Of a stretch of 64,000 nt of DNA, positions 45,153 through 54,012 are shown piece after piece. The DNA is from an uncultured Eubacteriales bacterium. GTDB taxonomy: Bacteria; Bacillota; Clostridia; Oscillospirales; Ruminococcaceae. The notes under the pieces are model-generated. The model had not been told where the DNA came from. It did no database searches and saw only the letters and a list, made by a program, of their open reading frames with translations. The number at the start of each line of letters is the position of its first letter. Positions within the stretch are counted from its first letter, which is position 1. The position numbers and the translations under genes were made by a program. Location of the stretch: contig ONMZ01000002.1 of the NCBI GenBank assembly GCA_900319075.1, positions 44,279 to 108,278 on the forward strand, given 5' to 3'.

Positions 45153-46487
45153 GTGTCCGCGCCGATAAATGATTTTGTAAAACGCTATATCCAAAGCCGG
45201 ACTGTGCGTTTCCATATGCCAGGACATAAGGGCTGTTCTTTTCACGGCTGTGAAGCATATGATATAACCGAGGTTAAGGGAGCGGATTATCTTTACCAGC
45301 CACAGGGCATCATCGCTCAAAGCCGGGAGCGCACGGCTGCTGCCTTTAAAGCGGCAAAGACGATGTTTTCCACCGAAGGCTCCAGCCAGTGTATAAAAAC
45401 CATGCTGGGAATAGTAAAAAAGACCATCGGTGATAAAAGGCTGAGGATAGCTGCCCCACGAAATGTACATAAGGCATTTATCGACGGATGTATCCTTCTT
45501 GATGCGGACGTGGTTTGGCTTTATCCTTCAAAACCTTCACAGGGGATCTGCAGCTGTGATATTACACCCGCTCAGATAGAAAAGCTCCTTTCAGATGATA
45601 AGGATATAGACTGTCTGTATATAACAAGTCCGGATTATCTTGGAAATATTGCGGATATAAAATCCATAGCCGATATAAGTCATAAAGCAGGGGTCCCTTT
45701 GCTGGTTGATAATGCCCATGGGGCATATATGGCTTTTCTTGAAGAAAATACACACCCTATGGCTCTGGGAGCGGATATGTGCTGCGATTCGGCGCATAAG
45801 ACCCTGCCTTGCTATACGGGGGGAGCATACCTGCATTTTTCTTATAGTGCACCGGACAGCTTTACTGAAAATGCTGAAAATATAATGTCTATGTTTGGCT
45901 CAACAAGCCCTTCGTATTTAATTCTGCAAAGCCTTGATCTTTGCGGTGAAATGCTTGCGGAGGGTACGTTCACGGAAAAACTGGCGCAAAGCACCGCTAT
46001 GGTAAAAAGCTGTAAGGAAAGGATCGGAAAGCTTGGCTGGATCTTTTGCGGTCAGGAAAAAATGAAGATCACTGTCTGTGCGGCAAAGTGCGGATATACC
46101 GGCTTTGAGCTTGGTGATAAACTGCGTGGAGCGGGGATCGAACCGGAATACTGTGATGAACAGTATGTTGTGCTTATGGCAGGGATAAGCAATACACAAG
46201 AGGACTTTGATAAGCTTGCCGATGCCTTTGAGAAGCTGCCTGTTAAAAAGGCGCTTGATGTGCAGACACCGGGGCTGCTGCCTGCTGAAAAGAGACTTTC
46301 GATGCGAAAAGCCGCTTTTTCACCGTCGCAAAGCGTTGATATCCAAAGCGCCGTGGGCAGGGTATGCGCCTTGACCGTAACAGGCTGTCAGCCCTCCGTC
46401 CCCGTTACAGTCAGCGGAGAGGTTATCAGCGAGGATTCTGTTAAGCTTCTTGAAGCCTGCGGGATCAGGAAGATAAATGTGATATAA
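45153..46487 (+). CDS. Orn/Lys/Arg decarboxylase family protein (YaaO-like)
   Basis: Fold-type I PLP enzyme of the amino-acid decarboxylase family (polyamine synthesis). The 444-aa product has PGHKGCSFHG near residue 20, the PLP-lysine motif DSAHKTLPCYTGGAY near 208, and a shorter C-terminal domain; it lacks the N-terminal wing of bacterial biosynthetic arginine decarboxylase. GTG at 45153 has GGAGG 7 nt upstream; the alternative GTG at 45147 is too close. In Bacillus the same gene (yaaO) precedes tmk-yaaQ; here yaaQ follows directly. Substrate (Arg, Lys or Orn) unknown. Confidence 0.85.
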   Translation: MSAPINDFVKRYIQSRTVRFHMPGHKGCSFHGCEAYDITEVKGADYLYQPQGIIAQSRERTAAAFKAAKTMFSTEGSSQCIKTMLGIVKKTIGDKRLRIAAPRNVHKAFIDGCILLDADVVWLYPSKPSQGICSCDITPAQIEKLLSDDKDIDCLYITSPDYLGNIADIKSIADISHKAGVPLLVDNAHGAYMAFLEENTHPMALGADMCCDSAHKTLPCYTGGAYLHFSYSAPDSFTENAENIMSMFGSTSPSYLILQSLDLCGEMLAEGTFTEKLAQSTAMVKSCKERIGKLGWIFCGQEKMKITVCAAKCGYTGFELGDKLRGAGIEPEYCDEQYVVLMAGISNTQEDFDKLADAFEKLPVKKALDVQTPGLLPAEKRLSMRKAAFSPSQSVDIQSAVGRVCALTVTGCQPSVPVTVSGEVISEDSVKLLEACGIRKINVI

Positions 46488-46505
46488 GTTTTTTATGTTA
46501 AAATC

Positions 46506-46534
46506 TTTACTTTTGCTTGCTTTTGTGGTACAAT
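46506..46534 (+). promoter_or_regulatory. Promoter of the yaaQ-holB-ricT group
   Basis: TTTACT (46506-46511), 17-nt spacer, TACAAT (46529-46534). Confidence 0.45.
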
Positions 46535-46569
46535 AAGCTGGATGCTTTACATAAGATAAGGAGGACAAA

Positions 46570-46893
46570 ATGAAACTTGTTTATGCAATTGTGAACAGCG
46601 ATGATTCGTATGCTGTCAACAAAGGACTTTCCCAGGCAGGAATAAGAGCGACAAAGCTCGCAAGTACCGGAGGATTTCTTTCAAAGGGCAATACCACATT
46701 TATGATATGCTGTCAGGACGAACAGGTGGACAGCGTTGTGGACATATGTAAAAGCCTTTCAAAGAAAAGAAAACAGACTGTACCTGCTTCAACAGTCCTT
46801 GAAAGAGACTATTCTCTTGCAGAACCTGTGGAGGTCACAATTGGCGGTGCCACAATATTTGTAACGGATATACAGCGTTTTGAGCAGGTCTGA
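46570..46893 (+). CDS. darA: Cyclic-di-AMP receptor DarA (YaaQ / PstA)
   Basis: PII-like trimeric protein that binds c-di-AMP. The 107-aa product has the family core: MKLVYAIVNSDDSYAVNKGL, then RATKLASTGGFLSKGNTTF (the loop that binds the ligand) and GGATIFVTDIQRFEQV at the end. Length is exact for the family. Start has AAGGAGGA. It starts the yaaQ-holB-yaaT group; holB starts 10 nt after. Confidence 0.95.
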   Translation: MKLVYAIVNSDDSYAVNKGLSQAGIRATKLASTGGFLSKGNTTFMICCQDEQVDSVVDICKSLSKKRKQTVPASTVLERDYSLAEPVEVTIGGATIFVTDIQRFEQV

Positions 46894-46902
46894 TATACCG
46901 GG

Positions 46903-47904
46903 ATGGAGCTTAAATTTTACGGCAACCGTGAGCCCATTGAACTGATAAGGAGAATGGTGTGTAAAAACAGAGAACAGCGATCGATCCTTATCCACGGTGA
47001 AAAAGGTCTGGGCAAAAAACATCTTGCAAAGTATATAGCTGCCGCATACCTCTGCCGGGAACATGACGGGGTGCCCTGCGGCGAGTGTAAGTCCTGCCGC
47101 ATGATAATGCACGGTACACACCCGGATATTATCAATGTCAAGGCCAATGCCAACGGGAATTACATAATAGACGAGACTATAAGACCGATCGTATCCGACA
47201 GCGCAGTTATGCCCAACGAAAGCAGATATAAAGTCTATATCATACCTGATCTTGACAGATCGGTGAATACCCTTACGGCTGTGCAGAATATCCTGCTGAA
47301 GCTTATTGAAGAGCCCCCCGAGCACGTGGTGGTGATCCTTACGGCAAGAAGCAAGGAGATATTCCTTCCTACCATAATTTCAAGGACCCTGCCCCTTGCA
47401 GTCAGCAGCGTAAGCGAGGGGGAAAGTCAGGATTACCTGAAAAGTACATATCCTCAGCTGGCGCTTAAAGATATTTTGTTGGCGGTGGCAGCAGGAAGAG
47501 GAAATATCGGCAGGTGTAAAGCTTATATCGAAGATGAGGAGTTTGCAAATTGTGTCAGCGCAGCAAGGGAGCTTTGTGATGCCGTAATATCAGCTGATGA
47601 GTATAGGATACTCAAAGCCCTTTTTGCCGTTGACGGAAAAAAACAAGCAGCAAAACAGACCCTTGAGCTGTTTGGTGAAATAGGGGCGGATGCCTGTTTG
47701 TACCACGTGGGTACGACCTCTCCCACAGCTTATGTAAGCTGCTATGAACAGGGTGCACAGCAGCTTGGCAGCATTCTCTCGGCATCAGGCGGAGCAGAGC
47801 TTTATGATACGGTGCTTGACTGTATCGGCAGGATAGATGCCAATTGTAATCTTTCTCTTACCCTTAACAGCTTTGCCGTTAAGCTCTCGGATATTGTTAA
47901 ATGA
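46903..47904 (+). CDS. holB: DNA polymerase III delta' subunit
   Basis: Clamp-loader subunit. The 333-aa protein has a P-loop-like GEKGLGKKHLA near residue 28, then the zinc-binding Cys group (CREHDGVPCGECKSC) and the SRT motif (IISRTLP). ATG at 46903 has weak RBS, likely coupled to darA translation. Members of this order in Bacillus (yaaQ-yaaR-holB-yaaT) support it; yaaR is missing here. Confidence 0.9.
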   Translation: MELKFYGNREPIELIRRMVCKNREQRSILIHGEKGLGKKHLAKYIAAAYLCREHDGVPCGECKSCRMIMHGTHPDIINVKANANGNYIIDETIRPIVSDSAVMPNESRYKVYIIPDLDRSVNTLTAVQNILLKLIEEPPEHVVVILTARSKEIFLPTIISRTLPLAVSSVSEGESQDYLKSTYPQLALKDILLAVAAGRGNIGRCKAYIEDEEFANCVSAARELCDAVISADEYRILKALFAVDGKKQAAKQTLELFGEIGADACLYHVGTTSPTAYVSCYEQGAQQLGSILSASGGAELYDTVLDCIGRIDANCNLSLTLNSFAVKLSDIVK

Positions 47905-47944
47905 CAGCTGATGGCTGATATATATAAACAGAAAGGAATAGTTT

Positions 47945-48808
47945 ATGCTTAAAATAATCGGAGTACGATTCAAAAGTGTGGGTAAAGTTTATTACTTTGA
48001 CCCTAAGAATTATAAGCTCGCAATTGGCGACAAGGTGATCGTGGAGACCGCAAGGGGAGTAGAGTGCGGGGAGGTGGCGATGGTAGACCGAGAGATAGAT
48101 GAATCCACATTTTCATCTCCCATAAAGCCAATTATCAGAGCTGCCACAGAGGACGATCTCAGACGGATCGAAAACAATAAACAAAAAGAAAAGGATGCCT
48201 TTAAGATATGTCAGGATAAGATAGCTGTCCACGGACTGAAGATGAATCTTATTGACGTTGAGTGTACTTTTGACAACAATAAAATGCTGTTTTATTTCAC
48301 AGCTGAAAACAGAGTCGATTTCCGTGAGCTTGTAAAGGATCTTGCCGCTGTATTCAAAACAAGGATAGAGCTGCGTCAGATCGGTGTCAGAGACGAAGCA
48401 AAAATGCTTGGAGGGCTTGGGATATGCGGACAGCCATTTTGCTGTTCAAGATTCCTCGGTGACTTCCAGCCCGTGTCTATAAAAATGGCTAAAGAGCAGG
48501 GATTATCACTTAACCCCACCAAGATCTCGGGCACCTGTGGAAGGCTTATGTGCTGCCTTAAATACGAACAGAATGCCTACGACGATCTTTTAAAGACTAC
48601 ACCTAAACAGGGAGCTATTGTTAAGACCACCAGCGGCAGGGGAGTAGTGGAAGAGGTCAATCTTTTAACGGGGAAACTTAAAGTTAAGCTTGACAACAAT
48701 GATACTGTGACCACCTTTGATAAGTCCGAGGTGGAGGTTATAAAAGACAGCGTCATTCGTGTGGACAGGAACGAAATGAAAGCTTTAAAATCATTGGAGG
48801 GTCAGTAA
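47945..48808 (+). CDS. ricT: RicT (YaaT, PSP1-domain) regulator
   Basis: In Bacillus RicT, with RicA and RicF, forms an Fe-S complex that stimulates RNase Y processing. The 287-aa protein has the PSP1 domain (about 45-125) and two Cys groups CGQPFCC and CGRLMCC that carry the Fe-S ligands. A typical start is MLKIIGVRFKSVGKVYYFDP; RBS AAAGGAA is present. It is followed after 0 nt by the phospholipase-like gene. Confidence 0.93.
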   Translation: MLKIIGVRFKSVGKVYYFDPKNYKLAIGDKVIVETARGVECGEVAMVDREIDESTFSSPIKPIIRAATEDDLRRIENNKQKEKDAFKICQDKIAVHGLKMNLIDVECTFDNNKMLFYFTAENRVDFRELVKDLAAVFKTRIELRQIGVRDEAKMLGGLGICGQPFCCSRFLGDFQPVSIKMAKEQGLSLNPTKISGTCGRLMCCLKYEQNAYDDLLKTTPKQGAIVKTTSGRGVVEEVNLLTGKLKVKLDNNDTVTTFDKSEVEVIKDSVIRVDRNEMKALKSLEGQ

Positions 48809-49429
48809 ATGCCGTCTTTTCCCGTACATCTCGCCGTTGCGGATATGCTCGGCGATGAACTTTCAATAGTTTCAAAACCTGATTTTTTCCTTGGCTGTAT
48901 TGCTCCCGACAGCGTTAACCTTACCGGTTTTGCAAGTCAGGAGGTACGCTATGGGGCACATATCAGAAGCGTTGATTATGATATCTGGAAAAAACAGCTG
49001 ACAGAGTTTTATCGCATAAATTCTGACAGATTCAAAGATAAAACCGACTATCTGAAAGGATATGTATTTCACTGTATAACAGATATCGCATGGGATGAGG
49101 CTGTGCAGCCACAGTTGTTTGCTTATCTTCAAAGGGACGGCAAGCTGGACCGTGAACAAATTACCAAGCTGAAGTGGGAGGAGCTTTTCCGGTTCAATAG
49201 TTTGGTCATGGGGCTTGATAGTTTCAAAAACGCCGTGTGTCTGCTTGATAAGGCTGAACCTGCGGACATTGCCACGGTCAGCGCACAACAGGTGGAACAG
49301 TACCGTGATTATGTGGTGAATGACTATAAGGACAAGATCAGCGCACAAGCGCCGGGCTTTTTGTGCCTTGCCCATATAAGTGCCTGTGCACAAAGGACAC
49401 GGGAACTTTACCGGGAACTGATAGAATAA
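48809..49429 (+). CDS. Zinc-dependent phospholipase C-like (YaaT-linked) protein
   Basis: A 206-aa soluble protein with the family-type His/Asp ligands: FPVHLAVAD near 5-12, FLGCIAPD near 27, YGAHIR and VFHCITDIAWDE near 85-95. This resembles the bacterial zinc-dependent phospholipase C fold (Zn_dep_PLPC), though the family is mostly uncharacterised. The ATG directly abuts the ricT stop; RBS GGAGG within ricT. Secretion signal is absent, so it may act inside. Confidence 0.65.
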   Translation: MPSFPVHLAVADMLGDELSIVSKPDFFLGCIAPDSVNLTGFASQEVRYGAHIRSVDYDIWKKQLTEFYRINSDRFKDKTDYLKGYVFHCITDIAWDEAVQPQLFAYLQRDGKLDREQITKLKWEELFRFNSLVMGLDSFKNAVCLLDKAEPADIATVSAQQVEQYRDYVVNDYKDKISAQAPGFLCLAHISACAQRTRELYRELIE

Positions 49430-49432
49430 TAA

Positions 49433-49473
49433 GTAAGCTTTGGTCGTTTAAAAAAGACAGCCAAAGCTTTTTG
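49433..49473 (+). terminator. Convergent terminator between phospholipase-like gene and mazF
   Basis: AAGCTTTGG (49435-49443) pairs with CCAAAGCTT (49461-49469), followed by TTTTTG on the plus strand. Confidence 0.8.
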
Positions 49474-49475
49474 TT

Positions 49476-49832
49476 TCATATATTTGCGCCGCCAAGTCCG
49501 AAACTTACGGATAAAGCAGAGTCTACCGCACTCATGGAGCTGTTGTCCAGCGACCCCATTTTTTCACGCAGCCGTCTTTTGTCAAGGGTGCGTATCTGTT
49601 CCAGCAGCACCACGGAATCTTTGGCAAGCCCGCATTTTTTACTGTCAAGCTTTATGTGGGTGGGCAGTCTTGCTTTTTCCTGCTGACTGGTAATAGCTGC
49701 GGCAATGACCGTGGGGGAGTGACGGTTGCCCACATCGTTCTGGACGATAAGTACAGGTCTTAGCCCTCCCTGTTCGGAGCCGACCACAGGACTCAGGTCT
49801 GCGTAATATATCTCACCTCTGTGAACAGTCAA
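49476..49832 (-). CDS. mazF: MazF/PemK-family mRNA interferase
   Basis: Toxin endoribonuclease cutting mRNA at short sequences. The 118-aa protein carries the family features: [36 protein letters not shown] and [10 protein letters not shown]. The TTG start (49830-49832) is 8 nt after GGAG and gives a start MTVHRGE typical of EndoA; a longer ATG at 49847 lacks such spacing. No mazE-like antitoxin gene is upstream within 130 nt, so it is orphan or its antitoxin is elsewhere. Confidence 0.9.
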   Translation of the reverse strand: MTVHRGEIYYADLSPVVGSEQGGLRPVLIVQNDVGNRHSPTVIAAAITSQQEKARLPTHIKLDSKKCGLAKDSVVLLEQIRTLDKRRLREKMGSLDNSSMSAVDSALSVSFGLGGANI

Positions 49833-49966
49833 AACAAAACACTCCATTCTAAGTGATCTGTGAAGTTTCCTCACACTATGATTATTCCCGTCTGTGATAG
49901 TTTTAAACACGGCGGGACATTTTTTTGCCTTGCTGTTATTATAGTATGTGAGATGTTTCCCCCTTG

Positions 49967-51112
49967 TTAATCCTCAAGCATAACGCTCTTTATAGTCAGC
50001 TTTTTTATGCGCTGTGAGTAGATCTTCATTATGACTTCGTATGCAATGAAGAACACAGGCAGGGTAATGCAAAGTCCCTTGAAGTCAAAGCTGTAATCGG
50101 GAACATCTTCAAGATCCTTGAAAACTACTTCTACCATTATCTTGAGCAGTACGAATTGATAAAGCGTACCAACTGCAAAGCCTATCCAGGCAATGGGTCT
50201 GTATCCGCTGAGTATAGCCCTGCTGGTATCGCTGTCATCATAGCCGAATATCCTCATCATCGCTGCGGTTTTTGCGCTGCCCTTAACGACAGCAGAAAGT
50301 GCCAGTAAAAGCATCATAAACGCGAGTATCAGTCCGATGGTAAGTATCATTATACCCATTGTTTCGCTTGCAAGCGTCTTCATGGACATGGACATCTGTA
50401 CCATTGCCGAAAAACAGAAGGAGGAGAAAGCAACAAAGAAGATAAGGGAATATCTGCCCTTTACCGTGTCACGTTTCAGCTCTTTAAGAAAAGGAAGGGG
50501 AGATCTGTCTTTTTTGCTGTGCCTCATCTTTGCACCTGACTGTTCACGCAGCAGCGTCATCACGGGCTTTTTCACCCTGCGATATGCAAACCATACGGAT
50601 AAAAGCATAAAAGCGATCGTTGAAAGTGCGATCATAAGCGCAGGAACGCCAATGTGAAATTCGCTTTCAAAAGAAAAATAACCGTCCTTGTTCTGCACCT
50701 GGTAGAACTTGTCCATGTAAAGCTCGCCGCCGATGCAGCCCAAAAGTGCACCTGCAAAAACGCTCAGCCCGAAAATGTAGTAGTGCTTTGCAATGCTAAG
50801 ATTCGAGTACCCCAGCGCTTTGAGAATGCCCAGCTCTTTTGAGCGTGAATCAATGTGATTTTTTATGTAAGTTATAAGCATAACTATTGAGGTGAGCACA
50901 AGACACAACCCGCAAACACAGCAGACAACTGTGCTTGTGGAAAGCTGTGCTTCATACATCTTTACAGCCTGTTCACCGCTGATAGTGTCCCTTGCGTTCA
51001 CAAGGTCAATGCGGTAATTCAAAAACAGAGTGCAGACAAACGCCGCACAGCAAACAACTATTGCGATCCCGAAAAGCTTCAGCGAGTCCTTTATCGTAAC
51101 CATAGTCCTCAC
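49967..51112 (-). CDS. Compact FtsX-like ABC permease
   Basis: A 381-aa permease with about eight TM helices: one at the N-terminus, three near 55-185 around the conserved [15 protein letters not shown] motif, and four after a cytosolic loop. The usual large extracellular domain is missing, as in short BceB-type/lipoprotein-export permeases. GTG start overlaps the ATPase gene by 4 nt (coupled). Substrate unknown; drug or peptide export is the common role. Confidence 0.85.
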   Translation of the reverse strand: MRTMVTIKDSLKLFGIAIVVCCAAFVCTLFLNYRIDLVNARDTISGEQAVKMYEAQLSTSTVVCCVCGLCLVLTSIVMLITYIKNHIDSRSKELGILKALGYSNLSIAKHYYIFGLSVFAGALLGCIGGELYMDKFYQVQNKDGYFSFESEFHIGVPALMIALSTIAFMLLSVWFAYRRVKKPVMTLLREQSGAKMRHSKKDRSPLPFLKELKRDTVKGRYSLIFFVAFSSFCFSAMVQMSMSMKTLASETMGIMILTIGLILAFMMLLLALSAVVKGSAKTAAMMRIFGYDDSDTSRAILSGYRPIAWIGFAVGTLYQFVLLKIMVEVVFKDLEDVPDYSFDFKGLCITLPVFFIAYEVIMKIYSQRIKKLTIKSVMLED

Positions 51113-51801
51113 CAGCCTATCTCGTAAGCGGTCTTTTGCTGTGGGTTTTCGTAAACCTCAGCTATCCTTCCGCTGTTCATTTTAATAACGGTCTTTGCCA
51201 TTTCTGCAATGTTCTGATTGTGGGTTATCATAATTACCGTAAAGCCAAGCTCACGGTGAAGCTTGCTTATGTAGTCAAGGACCTGTCTGCCCGTTTCTTC
51301 GTCAAGTGCTCCCGTAGGCTCGTCAAGAAAAAGGATCTCGGGTCTTTTTGCCAAAGCCCTTGCAACCGATACTCTCTGCTGTTCGCCGCCCGAAAGCTCG
51401 CTGGGATAGCTTTTCAGCTTGTCGCCCAGGCCTACTGCCTCGATGATCTCTTTATAATTATCGTTATCCGAAAGATCGGCACCCATGCGGACATTTTTTT
51501 CAACCGTCATATTCGGCAGGAGATAGTACTGCTGAAAAATAAAACCGATCTTGTCCCTGCGGAATTTTGTAAGTTCTTTGTCTGACAGCTTTGTGATGTC
51601 AACTCCGTCATATTTAACGCTACCGCTGTCCGCTCTTTCAAGACCGGAAACAACGTTAAGAAAGGTGGACTTTCCCGAACCTGATGCACCGAGGATAACA
51701 ACGTAGTCCCCGTCATCAATGCTTACGCTTATACCCTTGAGCACCTTGTTTTCGCTGGCACCGCTGCCATAGCTTTTTGTAATGTTTTCTGCTGTTATCA
51801 T
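51109..51801 (-). CDS. ABC transporter ATP-binding protein (MacB/LolD type)
   Basis: A 230-aa ATPase with Walker A GASGSGKST near residue 40, signature LSGGEQQRVSVARAL, Walker B EILFLDEPTGALD and the H-loop MITHNQ. Partner permease overlaps its 3' end; TetR gene lies 39 nt upstream. Supplies energy to the compact FtsX-like permease. Confidence 0.95.
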   Translation of the reverse strand: MITAENITKSYGSGASENKVLKGISVSIDDGDYVVILGASGSGKSTFLNVVSGLERADSGSVKYDGVDITKLSDKELTKFRRDKIGFIFQQYYLLPNMTVEKNVRMGADLSDNDNYKEIIEAVGLGDKLKSYPSELSGGEQQRVSVARALAKRPEILFLDEPTGALDEETGRQVLDYISKLHRELGFTVIMITHNQNIAEMAKTVIKMNSGRIAEVYENPQQKTAYEIGW

Positions 51802-51840
51802 TTTTTTCTCCCCTTTATTTTATTCTGCAATTATTTTAGT

Positions 51841-52413
51841 TTACCCCTGAGTTTTTATGTATTTCAGCAGGCTTATGAAAACCTGAGAAACCATTTCGCC
51901 TATCTCCTGCGGCTTGAAAGAGCAAACACCCGTAGCAATGAGCGAAGCAATACCATGTGTGTATATCCACAATTGTTTGTATAAGGATCCTGCATTTTTA
52001 TCATCCAGTCCGTATTCAGTTTTAACAGTTTCAAGTATTTCCTCGTAGTTGTCATCTATCATTGGAAGAATACCCAGTGCCGAGCGTTTTTGCGTCTGTT
52101 CCTTCATAAATAAAAGCTGGAACAGCATTGGTTCTCTTATCGCAAATTCAATGTATTTTAACCCGACTGCCTTGAAAGGCTTTTCGTCGGAAAGTGCCTG
52201 CTCGATGTATTCGTTATAAACTGCTCTCGCTGCAAGCAGAGTCGCCTCAAGCACCTCCTCCATGTTCTCGAATATGCTGAATATCGGCTTTGATGACGAA
52301 CCCAGCTTTTCTCCCAAAGATCTCGCCGTGACCGCATATAGTCCGTCCTTTCGTGCGATATCCAGCGCAGCGGCTATTATCTCATCTCTTGTAAATTTGC
52401 ATTTTGGCGGCAT
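51841..52413 (-). CDS. TetR-family regulator of the ABC unit
   Basis: A 190-aa regulator with a TetR HTH (about 8-55: DEIIAAALDIARKDGLYAVTARSLGEKLG) and a helical ligand domain. It precedes the ABC genes on the same strand by 39 nt and has a strong promoter with inverted-repeat operator (see 52443-52504), implying autoregulation and control of the transporter. Start ATG has AAAGGAG. Confidence 0.9.
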   Translation of the reverse strand: MPPKCKFTRDEIIAAALDIARKDGLYAVTARSLGEKLGSSSKPIFSIFENMEEVLEATLLAARAVYNEYIEQALSDEKPFKAVGLKYIEFAIREPMLFQLLFMKEQTQKRSALGILPMIDDNYEEILETVKTEYGLDDKNAGSLYKQLWIYTHGIASLIATGVCSFKPQEIGEMVSQVFISLLKYIKTQG

Positions 52414-52442
52414 TTATCATCACTCCTTTTTCTGCGACGCTT

Positions 52443-52504
52443 ATTGCGTAACATCTGTTGCGCAACCTCTGTTTCTATTATAACATAAAAAAATATTTTG
52501 TCAA
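52443..52504 (-). promoter_or_regulatory. Promoter and candidate operator of the tetR-ABC unit
   Basis: Minus strand: perfect TTGACA (52499-52504), 16-nt spacer, perfect TATAAT (52477-52482). Downstream is the palindrome GTTGCGCAAC (52457-52466) followed after 5 nt by the near repeat GTTACGCAAT (52443-52451), a likely TetR operator. Confidence 0.7.
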
Positions 52505-52554
52505 CTACTTTTTGCAAAAAAAAATACTGCCCGCACATTTTGTGTGAGCTCTCA

Positions 52555-52592
52555 GGTCTTTATCTGATCCATTGATTTTTTCTCCTTTCTGT
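52555..52592 (-). pseudogene. Truncated start of an unknown gene
   Basis: On the minus strand AGAAAGGAG precedes ATG followed by only six codons (MDQIKT) and TGA. A perfect RBS on a six-codon frame suggests the 5' remnant of a deleted gene. A leader peptide is the alternative. Confidence 0.3.
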
Positions 52593-52711
52593 TTGTATAG
52601 CTTTATTATACTGTCGTCAAGGGTAGTCTGTCAGTCAATGCTCCGTAGATATTCAGCTGATTTTGAATTGCCGTTCACCGTCAAGTTCAAACTGTCCGGG
52701 AATAATAAGAG

Positions 52712-52752
52712 CAATAAAAAAGTGTGCGGACGTTTTGTCAGCACACTCTTTC
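52712..52752 (-). terminator. Hairpin in the decayed region
   Basis: Minus strand GTGTGC-TGACAAAACGTCC-GCACAC followed by TTTTTTATTG. Confidence 0.6.
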
Positions 52753-52802
52753 AATTTATGTTTGTTCAAGTTCTCTTACACACTTTTTTAAGGCTTACTC
52801 TG

Positions 52803-52961
52803 TTACTTCATTTCCTTTTCCCGGAAGCGGATAACATTCAGCCCGTTTTCCATAGCCTTGTCAAATATCGGTCGGAGCGTTTCTGATGTGAGATTGCCGC
52901 CAAATGTTCCGTCATTGCCCCATGCCCAGGCACCGAGTGCGATCTTTGGTAATTTTTTCAT
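52803..52961 (-). pseudogene. Truncated aldo/keto reductase (N-terminal fragment)
   Basis: Too short for normal ORF calling. On the minus strand an ATG after GGAGAAATAACC opens 52 codons: MKKLPKIALGAWAWGND... This is the N-terminus typical of an aldo/keto reductase, with LTSETLRPIFDKAMENGLN, where the usual continuation is WDTAYAYG. Here it ends as VIRFREKEMK and a stop. It directly follows (14 nt) the intact reductase gene on the same strand, so it is probably a decayed paralogue or deletion remnant. Confidence 0.65.
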
Positions 52962-52974
52962 TGGTTATTTCTCC

Positions 52975-54012
52975 TTATATTTTCTGTGAGCCTGTTGACC
53001 AGACGTGCTTTTCGTTTCTGTTTGCAGGCTTGTTCTGAGCCATTACTCCTGCCAGTGCATGAGGTACATAGGGCTGTTCAAGATATGCTGTGTCATCGCT
53101 GTTAAGCTCCAGATCTACAGCTTTTGCCGCACCCTCGATATGGTGCAGTTTTGTTGCACCCACAACCGGAGAAGTCACCTTAGTGAGCAGCCACGCAAGG
53201 GAAACTTCTGTCATACTTACGCCGTTCTTCTCAGCAAGCTCTGCAACTCGGCGTATTATCACTTCGTCCTGCTCTTTTGTAGCATCATACTTGAATTTTG
53301 CGTAGGTGTCCTCCTTCGCACGTTTTGAGCTTTCTCCCGGAAGCCTTGCAAGTCTTCCGCTTGCAAGTGCGCTGTATGGCGTCATGGCGATATTGTCCTG
53401 GGCGCATAGCATTGCCATTTCTCTTTCCTCCTCACGGAAGATAAGGTTATAGTGTCCCTGCACGGAAATAAATTTCGCAAATCCCTCACGCTCGGCAAGG
53501 GCATTTGCCTTTGCAAGCTGCCACGCATAGCAGTTTGAAATACCGATGTATCTTGCCTTTCCCGCCTTGACAACACGGTTCAGACCATCAAGAATATCGT
53601 AAATCGGAGTATTCCAGTCCCACATATGATATATATACAGATCAACGTAGTCCATGCCAAGGTTTTCAAGACTTTTATTTATCATACGCTCGATATGCTG
53701 CTGACCTGTGATCCCCGACTCAATGTCGGCGGGTGTCCTTGGCAGAAACTTAGTTGCTACCACCACTTCATCACGTCCGGCAAAGTCACGAAGCGCCCTG
53801 CCCACATACTGTTCACTTGTTCCCGACTGATAGGCAATTGCCGTGTCGTAAAAATTTACTCCCAGTTCAAGTCCACGTTTTATGATCTCTCGTGAATGCT
53901 CCTCGTCTATTGTCCACGAATGCTGACCGTTCATCGAATCACCAAAGCCCATACAGCCCATACAGATACGGGAAACGTTCAGATCTGAATTTCCAAGTTT
54001 TGTGTATTTCAT
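52975..54012 (-). CDS. Aldo/keto reductase
   Basis: A 345-aa NADPH-dependent oxidoreductase of the YdjG/PdxI type. It has the start MKYTKLGNSDLNVSRICMGCMGFGD, the catalytic-tyrosine DTAIAYQSGTSE motif near 55, the Lys region ATKF, and GATKLHH in the C-terminal cofactor region. ATG overlaps the TetR stop by 4 nt. Substrate unknown; co-expression with a TetR regulator suggests response to a xenobiotic or aldehyde. Confidence 0.92.
   Translation of the reverse strand: MKYTKLGNSDLNVSRICMGCMGFGDSMNGQHSWTIDEEHSREIIKRGLELGVNFYDTAIAYQSGTSEQYVGRALRDFAGRDEVVVATKFLPRTPADIESGITGQQHIERMINKSLENLGMDYVDLYIYHMWDWNTPIYDILDGLNRVVKAGKARYIGISNCYAWQLAKANALAEREGFAKFISVQGHYNLIFREEEREMAMLCAQDNIAMTPYSALASGRLARLPGESSKRAKEDTYAKFKYDATKEQDEVIIRRVAELAEKNGVSMTEVSLAWLLTKVTSPVVGATKLHHIEGAAKAVDLELNSDDTAYLEQPYVPHALAGVMAQNKPANRNEKHVWSTGSQKI

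Noticed and set aside
52572-52886. 104-aa plus-strand ORF
   Set aside because: No RBS, hydrophobic shadow composition, and it runs antisense over the decayed reductase fragment.
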